Assembly (NCBI GenBank): GCA_964020085.1
Contig: OZ026608.1
Coordinates: 8,863,679-8,927,678 of the forward strand
From: Micromussa lordhowensis
Taxonomy: Eukaryota; Cnidaria; Anthozoa; Scleractinia; Lobophylliidae
Direction of reading: 5' to 3'
DNA: 64,000 nt
In this document: positions 20,350 through 27,105 of the stretch, one piece after another
Layout: each line of letters opens with the position of its first letter
How positions within the stretch are numbered: the first letter of the stretch is position 1
Translations under genes and position numbers: made by a program
The notes under the pieces: generated by a model
The model's input: the letters and a program-made list of their open reading frames with translations, nothing else
Databases searched by the model: none
What the model was told of the DNA's origin: nothing

Positions 20350-20586
20350 CTATAATATAGCTCCTATGAGGGGAATTCCCTTAAATGGACTGTTTTTACC
20401 CAGTAATAGCCCTTTTCCTTTTCTACCTCTTCCTACCGTCCCTGACTTAACAAATTTAGTTTTTGTTATTCCACATTCTGCACATTTACATTTCATCATG
20501 GCACGACCATTTCTTGTCTGTACAACCCTTTCTGAACCAGGAACGCACTCTGTCTGTTTTCGTTGTTTTACACAATAGCTTTTCAT
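20350..20586 (-). CDS. Zinc-ribbon basic core-like protein
   Basis: 78 residues. The first 46 repeat the N-terminal ribbon of the neighbouring PLA2-integrase protein (YCVKQRKQTECVP and KCAECGITKTKF), so the two genes are tandem paralogues. The tail is glycine/arginine/lysine-rich (GRGRKGKG) and ends in a hydrophobic stretch (PLIGAIL), recalling small adenovirus-like core peptides. The ribbon resembles short cysteine ribbons of large DNA viruses. The ATG follows TATTATATAG. Function beyond nucleic-acid or core binding is unknown. Confidence 0.7.
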   Translation of the reverse strand: MKSYCVKQRKQTECVPGSERVVQTRNGRAMMKCKCAECGITKTKFVKSGTVGRGRKGKGLLLGKNSPFKGIPLIGAIL

Positions 20587-20627
20587 CTATATAATAATTA
20601 TTTTTTTTATTATTTTAATATATTATA

Positions 20628-20786
20628 ATGGAACAAATTGACGTTGAAAAAGAAATACGTAGAATAGAAGCGATGTATAAACATTACAAACTTCTTTATA
20701 GAAAAATTGCCTTTTTATGTTGTTCTGGAGAAACTAAAAGAGTGAGAAATCTGAGAAATAGCTTGAAAAAAGATTTAAAAAAATGA
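20628..20786 (+). CDS. Small helical protein, opposite strand
   Basis: 52 residues starting at ATG 20628 after TTAATATATTATA, so it has the element's usual start context although it runs against its neighbours. The peptide is charged and helical (M-E-Q-I-D-V-E-K-E-I ...) with a CC pair at 37-38 and a lysine-rich end. It is divergent from the ribbon gene across a 41-bp AT-rich spacer and faces the 3' end of the protease gene. No family recognised. Confidence 0.5.
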   Translation: MEQIDVEKEIRRIEAMYKHYKLLYRKIAFLCCSGETKRVRNLRNSLKKDLKK

Positions 20787-20837
20787 GAAGTCTTCAAACA
20801 ACGAGAAGTCTTCAAACTACCTAAGCAATAGTTTAAT

Positions 20838-22019
20838 TTAATGCAAATTACCAAAATAGTTTTCTATAAATTCTTCATTCTCTTTTGTGTCAAAGCTAAA
20901 AACTTGCAATAAATCGAAATAATCTACTCCTTTATGCATTTCATTCAAGAAATACAAGCAAAAATAGCCACAGGTTGTAGTATAGAGATTCTGTATTTGT
21001 TTGTTTTGGTGTAATAAAGTTAAGTTTTTCTCTTTTGCATGATTTACCAACTCTTGAAAAGGCGGCATTCCAGAAGAGTCAAAGTAATTTATTGTACCAT
21101 TACGAACATAGGTTGTAACCCAATGACTACCGCTCATATAATGAGGTTCTAAATTATAAATAAAAAGCGCTAACTTATGCTGATGTGGTACAGTCTGATC
21201 TCTACTTAAAACATTCTCTATAGGTATCTTCAAGTATTTACACCAATCTAAAAGATCAAAATTACTCATTGGGATATCTTTATGGAATTTAGGCTTTTTT
21301 AGTTCTTTTTTTTTTTCCCTGCCCCATGTGCCAATAAAAGGTGGTGGTGCCATAGGTATTCCTATACGAGGACCTCCTCTTCCAATTCTACCTCCTCCGT
21401 CTGATTGTCCTATTCGAACTCCTCCTCTTCCTTTTATACTTCCTCCTTTTAATGCATCAATAATCATTGGAATACCAATACTAGCTAGTAACGTGCCAAT
21501 ACCACTACCTACTTGTTTTTGTGTAATTTTGAAAAGTAGATCTTCTCCTAATTTATGAGCTCTAGCTAAATCTCCTATTTGTCCTTTAGTCAGTAGATCA
21601 CCCATTTGAGCTAACATATATAGATTTTTATTTGGTACTTGAAACATTTGACCACCACTAATTTTCTTAACTATTTGGCTAGCACCTTCAGAAGCTAACC
21701 CTGCTAAAGCAGACAATCCTAGTGTTTTACCGATAGTTGGTGCTACATTCCTTAATACTGGCAATATTGAGCTAAATATCCCACTACCAGTTTGTCGCCT
21801 GATATTATTCTTTGATATAGTAATTACCATTCCTTTATTAGCTGTTTTGGCCTTAGCGAGTCTCTTAACAGTATTCATTGGTACCATAAGGACATTAGAA
21901 CCACTTAACGCATTTTTACTTAAGCGTAAACTTATTTCTTCTCTGTTTCTGTAAGCCATAGATAGTTTTCGTTTTTGTCCTTCAGAAAGTGTGACAGAAA
22001 TTTGATGTAATTCAGTCAT
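20838..22019 (-). CDS. Membrane-active core protein fused to adenovirus-type cysteine protease
   Basis: 393 residues. Residues 1-235 carry a short conserved head (SMAYRNREEISLRLSK), glycine- and alanine-rich amphipathic segments (about 78-120 and 170-200) and an RG-rich linker, as in membrane-lytic core proteins. Residues 251-393 form a ULP1/adenain-like protease with H299 (SHW), D314 (YFDSSG) and C350 (TTCGYF), which matures virion proteins. The protease part begins at an internal methionine, M251, exactly where stand-alone relatives would start. The link is K-rich and encoded by an A11 run (21306-21316). Either shifted frame after that run stops within about six codons. The ATG follows ATAATATATA. 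Confidence 0.85.
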   Translation of the reverse strand: MTELHQISVTLSEGQKRKLSMAYRNREEISLRLSKNALSGSNVLMVPMNTVKRLAKAKTANKGMVITISKNNIRRQTGSGIFSSILPVLRNVAPTIGKTLGLSALAGLASEGASQIVKKISGGQMFQVPNKNLYMLAQMGDLLTKGQIGDLARAHKLGEDLLFKITQKQVGSGIGTLLASIGIPMIIDALKGGSIKGRGGVRIGQSDGGGRIGRGGPRIGIPMAPPPFIGTWGREKKKELKKPKFHKDIPMSNFDLLDWCKYLKIPIENVLSRDQTVPHQHKLALFIYNLEPHYMSGSHWVTTYVRNGTINYFDSSGMPPFQELVNHAKEKNLTLLHQNKQIQNLYTTTCGYFCLYFLNEMHKGVDYFDLLQVFSFDTKENEEFIENYFGNLH

Positions 22020-22097
22020 TATATATTATTTATGTACTTTTTTAAAAATTCATAAATAATATTTATTCTGTGACTTATTATTATTATATTAATAATA

Positions 22098-23333
22098 TTA
22101 TACGATAACTAATTGATCTCCCACTTTATCCAGAACAACATCTTCTTCATAAAGAACAATTGCGTGCATTCGAAAATCAGCAGCAGCTGCTTGTGAGAGG
22201 CGAAATCTTATGTTTGGATCTCGGCTAACCTGTTCTGTTTGATAAGTTAAATCAAAATATAACATTGGATAAAGACTCGAAAAATTAGCGATATTGAGCT
22301 GAGTACCTGTATTATAATCATTCTTTTGCCATGAATAATTCATTAAATCATAATAGATTCTTGTTTTACTTTCTGTATCATATTCAAGTTCTGGATAGAA
22401 GACACCATTACCATATTCAAGACGACAAGTAGCAAGATGACTATTAGCATTAGCAGCATTGAGTTTAAAAGTATCAAAAATATAAGGATTTGCTGTCATA
22501 TCATTTGTCTTAAGTCTCTGGAAGTAGACAAAATCATGCTGTACTTTATCAATACTAACTGAGATTCTGAAATCACCACTGTTTCTGGTAGTATCTGAAG
22601 TTTGGTACATTTCTTTGAGGTATTTCCATTTACTAGGTTTTTGGTATTCACTGATGAATTTAGTCATAAGAGCATCTTTTGGTTCTAGTCGGGGTACCCA
22701 TAGATAAAAACGATCAATTACTAATCTCAATGTATCAACTGCCCCATATAAGACTTCAGCGTCTGGTGTAAGTTCTATTTCAAATTGGAGATCCATTGGA
22801 GGCAACATTCGTCCTTCTAATTCTTCGAAAAAAGAATACCTATTTAATGGAATACTTGTATTAACATGAGCTCTGTTAGCTGTTAATAAACGCCTACTTT
22901 CCGAACCAGTGTTTGTATCATCTGAAGTGGCATCTGTATCTAAATACCATAAGCTATTTTTAGCTGTACTACGCCCAAAATCTTCTGAATATTCTAAAAG
23001 ATTTTTTGCAAAAGTTACAAGATGAAGATTATCAGTGTCCTAGACGATTTTTCCAGCACTCTTAATAACCATATGCTTAATTAATGAATGCGATCCATTA
23101 ATAATTGTTGTTCTGGCGTCTGCATTGTCTCCACCATTTGCTTTAAGGTCTAATCGAAATCGCACTTCAAAAAAGGCGTTAAACCAATCAAGCATAATAC
23201 CACGGTCAGTAACATGAAATTTGTAATCTTTCTTTTCTTGCTCTTGAGTATTGGCAGGAGCTCTTATAGCGTCTTGAAGACGAAATTGCACTAGTTCGTT
23301 TCTCTGAACGTACTCTGGTGATCTAAATGCCAT
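22098..23333 (-). pseudogene. Major capsid protein, double jelly-roll (one in-frame stop)
   Basis: A single frame of 411 codons begins at ATG 23331-23333 after AAATATATA and is broken only by TAG at 23040-23042 (codon 98). The first part opens MAFRSPEYVQRN, typical of hexon-like capsid proteins. After the stop come long beta-rich segments, including MDLQFEIELTPD, FYLWVPRLEPKD and FVYFQRLKTND, as in Polinton/adintovirus capsid proteins that form the trimeric capsomers. A downstream methionine (22806-22808) could start only the C-terminal jelly roll. The sequence after the stop is undecayed, so the lesion is young. As read, no full capsid protein can be made without readthrough. Confidence 0.85.
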
Positions 23334-23384
23334 TATATATTTTTACAAGATTTTTTTTATTTAAGAGCGTGCTATTAGATTATT

Positions 23385-23777
23385 TTATTTAAAGCGTGCT
23401 ATTAAATTATTAATCAGTGTATTAACTTCATCTTGCCTTAGCGGAGTCCTTGCTTTTTTACTAGCGGTCTTTGTTGCTTTGCTCTGCGCTGCTTTGCTCT
23501 GCGCTGCCTTTTTACTTTTAAGCCTTTTTCTAATAAGCTCACCTGATTTCTCTATAACTTTATCAGCAGCCTTTTTACCAACTTTTTCTCCCGCATGAGA
23601 TACACCAGCTTGTATTGCTTTTTTAGCAAATGGTTTTAAAACCTGTCCAGTTAAAGCACTAGCTACTTTTTTTAGTGGTTTCATAAGATTATCTACTATA
23701 ATTCCATTGCCACGGTGTTTGTAGACATATCGTCCCGTTCTTGGGTGATAAATCTTTTTGAACTCTCTTGACTTCAT
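23385..23777 (-). CDS. Basic virion core protein
   Basis: 130 residues, strongly basic. It has an N-terminal aromatic-basic motif (YHPRTGRYVYKHRG), amphipathic helices with GEKVGKKAADKVIEKSG, a repeat of KAAQS/KATKT units (about 92-108) and a conserved-looking end (LRQDEVNTLINNLIARF). Its place between the major and minor capsid genes and its charge suggest DNA condensation or membrane interaction, like adenovirus core proteins. The ATG follows TTTATATAT. Confidence 0.7.
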   Translation of the reverse strand: MKSREFKKIYHPRTGRYVYKHRGNGIIVDNLMKPLKKVASALTGQVLKPFAKKAIQAGVSHAGEKVGKKAADKVIEKSGELIRKRLKSKKAAQSKAAQSKATKTASKKARTPLRQDEVNTLINNLIARFK

Positions 23778-23809
23778 ATATATAAATTAGGAACTAATTT
23801 AAATTTTAA

Positions 23810-23861
23810 AACCCTCCCTACGGTCGGTCGCTACGCTCGGTCCCTCACTGCGTTCGGTCTC
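23810..23861. repeat. GC-rich short direct repeats between penton and core genes
   Basis: On the minus strand, three degenerate units (GACCGAACGCAGTGA, GACCGAGCGTAGCGA, GACCGTAGGGAGG) lie in tandem within a very AT-rich element, immediately after the minor capsid stop codon. No rho-type hairpin is obvious. The origin is unknown. Confidence 0.6.
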
Positions 23862-24628
23862 TAAAATGGAACTTTTTTTAAGATTAATGAAAATGCTGTG
23901 TCAGCATGATTTAAATAGACTGGTCTTCTTAAACCGTCAGTTACATAGATTCGAATACTTGAAACTCTTGTTTTATTGATAGGATTAAATATAACACGAC
24001 GCGGTTCAAGGGTAAAATTGTAAGAAGGTTTTAAAGTTCCTGTACCAAAACTAAAAACAATATCTGATTCTCTCCCATCTACTAATGAATCAGAGACTAA
24101 ATCACAATGAATATTTAGGACATCTGTATCTTCTGATAGGTTAGGTACTTTGGGGCTAACGTTTCTCTCATCGCTTAAGATCACCTTATCGAATCCTATT
24201 AGTTTACCAAAATTTGATTTACTTAGGTCAAGCTGATATTTTGTATCTAAAGTCACTATGACTCTGAAAGTTGGTTCATCAAAAGTTATAGTAATTGGAA
24301 ATTCTTCATCACCATCACCATTAACTATTTTAGTCTTTTCCTTAATGTGATTATCAATATCAGTGTAATCCCAAACTCCTTTTGGAAAATCAATATCTGT
24401 AAATGTTTTCCCACCGTCTTTACTGTAAGCTATCTTTTGATTGCTATAACCAGAATTTATATTTGTCCATGTAAAAGCCATTGAAATAATTTTATTAAAT
24501 CCAATATACCAAATCCCATCACTGTGTTCATAGTTTAAAGTTCTAGAAAACCTTGTAGTAAAATCACCAGGTCGATTACCAGGTTCATCTTTAACTGCAA
24601 AACTGCTTAATGAGATTTCTCTCTCCAT
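23861..24628 (-). CDS. Penton-like minor capsid protein
   Basis: 255 residues with alternating beta-strand composition throughout, few lysine-rich helices, and a conserved-looking end (GLRRPVYLNHADTAFSLIL). Position next to the capsid and core genes, size and all-beta character fit the single jelly-roll minor capsid protein (vertex penton) of Polintons/adintoviruses. The start ATG 24626-24628 follows ATTGATAT. The frame is intact, unlike the major capsid gene. Assignment rests on context and overall character rather than a catalytic motif. Confidence 0.7.
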   Translation of the reverse strand: MEREISLSSFAVKDEPGNRPGDFTTRFSRTLNYEHSDGIWYIGFNKIISMAFTWTNINSGYSNQKIAYSKDGGKTFTDIDFPKGVWDYTDIDNHIKEKTKIVNGDGDEEFPITITFDEPTFRVIVTLDTKYQLDLSKSNFGKLIGFDKVILSDERNVSPKVPNLSEDTDVLNIHCDLVSDSLVDGRESDIVFSFGTGTLKPSYNFTLEPRRVIFNPINKTRVSSIRIYVTDGLRRPVYLNHADTAFSLILKKVPF

Positions 24629-24669
24629 ATATCAATGTAAATATAATTGACTAATGTAAATATAATTTA

Positions 24670-25014
24670 CTAAACCCCGAAATATTTTTTGACTAACTTT
24701 TGATATTGCGACTTATTGATTGATTTTGTTCTTAATAATGTGTCTAAGATAGTTTGGCCCATATTTCTCATCTTAACGCTTGTATTACCTGCTTCCATTT
24801 CACCAATAATTAGTGTTAATTTCTTTAGTAATTCTTTAGCATCATTATAGAAATAGACTCCTCTTCCGGTTCTAAGACCTGAACCCTTTGTACTTTTCTT
24901 TTTCTGTACTTTTAGATAGTCTCTATATTCTTGAATAGGTATTAGTCTTGTATCTGCAAATTTATGTGCCATATCCTTTTCTCGCTCTAGCTTTTCTATT
25001 ACATCTTTTGGCAA
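24670..25014 (-). CDS. C-terminal part of a two-frame structural gene
   Basis: 114 residues containing GLRTGRGVYFYNDAKELLKKL, AGNTS and a terminal SKSQYQ-like helix. The frame has no ATG at its upstream end (the first listed codon is TTG); the first ATG is at M-A-H-K-F. It overlaps the end of the upstream frame by 16 bp, and a heptamer A AAA AAG sits in that overlap. It is best read as the C-terminal domain of the 24999-25646 gene, reached by a -1 shift or separated by a one-base indel. Function unknown, probably a virion component given the location. Confidence 0.6.
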   Translation of the reverse strand: MPKDVIEKLEREKDMAHKFADTRLIPIQEYRDYLKVQKKKSTKGSGLRTGRGVYFYNDAKELLKKLTLIIGEMEAGNTSVKMRNMGQTILDTLLRTKSINKSQYQKLVKKYFGV

Positions 25015-25646
25015 TCCTTTTTTATGGCTTGTTTTAGTCTGTTAGTTGAATTTGTCTTAAATTTACTTGTAATACTGCTTATTTCAGAATTTGCTTTTTT
25101 TATGTTACTCTCAAGATAATTACTACGTTTAACTGGTGTCATTTCTAGTTGAGATAATCTCATTTCAACATCATCGTAGTTAGGAAGATTTGCACTATCT
25201 AAAATTCTATTAATATCTCCTCTATCTAAATCTTCATCATCATCATCAGGTGGTGGTTCAATTGCTAAAGGTTCTTTTTCCACAAAAGAATATTCTGGTG
25301 GTAAAGATTCATCTCCTTCTTCTAGATTCCAAAAACTAGGATCCATTTCATATTTTGGTGGAGGACCTTCAGGTATTTGTTTTTCTGCCTGTGGCGCTAC
25401 ATAATCTTGGAGATCTAATAATCCTTCTACATCCATATCTTCATATGGATCAACTTCAGGTGCGTAATCAATTTGCTCTTCCCCTGGCGCCGCAGGACGT
25501 ATTCTTATTTGTGGCCTATTCTTAGGCTTTTGTGCCCTTAAACCCTCTATGATTTCATCAAGTCTTAAAGATTTTGTTATCCTTGCGTCAGAGGTCTTAC
25601 TCTTTATCTTCGCTTCAGTGATCTCATCATAAAGCTGATTCTTCAT
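24999..25646 (-). CDS. N-terminal part of a two-frame structural gene
   Basis: 215 residues: a basic helical head, a long acidic proline-rich middle (runs of D, E, P and Y, for example PPKYEMD and PPDDDDED) and a helical tail ending ATA AAA AAG and a few codons. The middle looks intrinsically disordered, with PPEYS and PPKY motifs that resemble late-domain PPxY elements. The ATG at 25644-25646 is not next to a TATATA motif, but one lies about 38 bp upstream (25675-25686). The plus-strand ATPase is divergent from it. I do not recognise the family. Confidence 0.65.
   Translation of the reverse strand: MKNQLYDEITEAKIKSKTSDARITKSLRLDEIIEGLRAQKPKNRPQIRIRPAAPGEEQIDYAPEVDPYEDMDVEGLLDLQDYVAPQAEKQIPEGPPPKYEMDPSFWNLEEGDESLPPEYSFVEKEPLAIEPPPDDDDEDLDRGDINRILDSANLPNYDDVEMRLSQLEMTPVKRSNYLESNIKKANSEISSITSKFKTNSTNRLKQAIKKDCQKM
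25017..25023 (-). other. Slippery heptamer A AAA AAG at ORF overlap
   Basis: In the upstream frame the codons are ATA AAA AAG, the canonical X XXY YYZ pattern for -1 ribosomal frameshifting. Slipping back one base enters exactly the 24670-25014 frame at GGA. I see no strong downstream pseudoknot. A one-base loss or gain in the A6 run would give the same picture. Confidence 0.5.
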
Positions 25647-25705
25647 CCTTCCAGTCTCAGTCCACTTCTGAGCTAATCATATATTAATAGTTTTTTTAGA
25701 TTTTT

Positions 25706-25738
25706 TATATTATGTCACATAGTATGTGACATATTATA
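25706..25738. promoter_or_regulatory. Palindrome in the divergent intergenic region
   Basis: TATGTCACATA, one G, TATGTGACATA (25711-25733) is a perfect 11-bp inverted repeat, extended by four more pairs each side past one mismatch. It lies midway between the leftward structural genes and the rightward ATPase/fibre genes. It could be an operator for a dimeric regulator controlling both directions; bidirectional promoter or replication signal are alternatives. Confidence 0.6.
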
Positions 25739-25781
25739 TTGATTTTTGAATTAAAAAAACTAAAAAAAATTAATTATATAG

Positions 25782-26417
25782 ATGAAAATTCCTAATTATG
25801 ATTCAGCTTCTAAAAGTGACAGCAATTTCAAAAGACTGCTACCTTATATGCCTTCAGACACTTTTCGAATGTTAATTTGTGGACCAAGCGGTTGTGGTAA
25901 AACTAACGTTCTCATGCATATGCTTTATAATCTACTCTACTATGATAAGATTTACTTGTTTTCTAAAAATCTCGAGCAGCCGAAGTACAGACAACTATTA
26001 GAAAAATTTCGACCCATTTCAGAAGAGGTTGGTTATGATGTCATAGAAGAGAGTAATGGTGATGTCGTTCCTCTTTAAAGCTTAGATGATGATAACCAAA
26101 AAATAGTCATCTTTGATGACTATGTTTGTGAACGAAACCAAAAACCTCTAATTGAATATTTTATTGGTGGTCGTCATAAAAATTGCAGTGTAATCTATTT
26201 AAGTCAATCTTATTATCTCACTCCTAAAGACATCAGGTTGAATTGCTCTCATTTTTGTATTTTTGATAGTCCAAGTAATGCAGAGACAGCAAGAATGTGC
26301 CGTGAAGTCAATGTACCTAAGAAGCGATTCGAGAGTGCGACTAGCGAACCTTATAGTTTTGCGTACATTGATAAGACAAAAAAGACAATGAGAAAAAATT
26401 TCAATGAAAATATATAG
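25782..26417 (+). pseudogene. A32/FtsK-HerA-type packaging ATPase (one in-frame stop)
   Basis: A 211-codon frame from ATG 25782 (after TTATATAG) to TAG 26415-26417, interrupted by TAA at 26076-26078 (codon 99). Before the stop is the Walker A loop GPSGCGKT (residues 34-41). After it come Walker B IVIFDDY (about 108-114), GGRHKN and YLSQSYYLTPKDIR, all typical of the genome-packaging ATPase of Polintons and large DNA viruses. Both halves are otherwise undamaged. Its stop codon abuts the ATG of the next gene. Confidence 0.88.
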
Positions 26418-26723
26418 ATGGATAAAAGAATAAGAGAAGAGCTAGAGAAAGAGAAAAATATTAATAAAAGAATAAGAGAAGAGCTAGCTATGAATTATAA
26501 CATAACAAATAGAATATATATTACTAAAAGATTAAAAAAAGAAATAAATAATGAGATTGAGAACATAACTTTTGCAATAGAAAATATTAGTAGAAAAATG
26601 ATATATTTAAAACAATATGAAACATTATACAACAATTCTATTAATAAAAAATTATTATTATTAATTAAAACTCTCAAAATGATATATTATGATTACTTAA
26701 GAGATAAAGAAGAAGAATTATAA
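26418..26723 (+). CDS. Coiled-coil protein, unknown function
   Basis: 101 residues, extremely AT-rich codons, almost wholly helical with heptad-like I/L spacing. The first 26 residues contain a direct repeat of KRIREEL. The ATG follows AAAATATATAG, which is also the end of the ATPase gene. It lies between packaging ATPase and fibre genes; it could be a small structural or scaffold protein. No family recognised. Confidence 0.55.
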   Translation: MDKRIREELEKEKNINKRIREELAMNYNITNRIYITKRLKKEINNEIENITFAIENISRKMIYLKQYETLYNNSINKKLLLLIKTLKMIYYDYLRDKEEEL

Positions 26724-26771
26724 TTTAAGTTTAGTAAATTATATTTACATTATATTTACATTATATTATAT

Positions 26772-27069
26772 ATGGGTTATAGCAATGGACAACTTGAAAC
26801 ATCATTAGCAACAGGTAAAGGTGAAAAAGGTGATCCTGGTTTACCGGGAATTGGATTTAATCTAACTGATGATGGTAATTTTGACATTGATAGTAAGAGA
26901 TTAACTGAAGTAGCAGATCCTATCGATAAAAATGATGCAGCAACAAAAGAGTATGTAGATAATAACCTATCAGCTGCTTATCTGAAAAGAGATGGAACAA
27001 CATCAATGACTGGTCATTTAAATATGAATAATCATAAGATTAGTGATTTAGAAGATGCTACTAATGATA

Positions 27070-27105
<36 letters not shown>

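Noticed and set aside
13050..26078. Reassigned stop codons in the element
   Set aside because: TAA and TAG also end other genes of the element at sensible places, and the host code is standard, so single mutations are the simpler reading.
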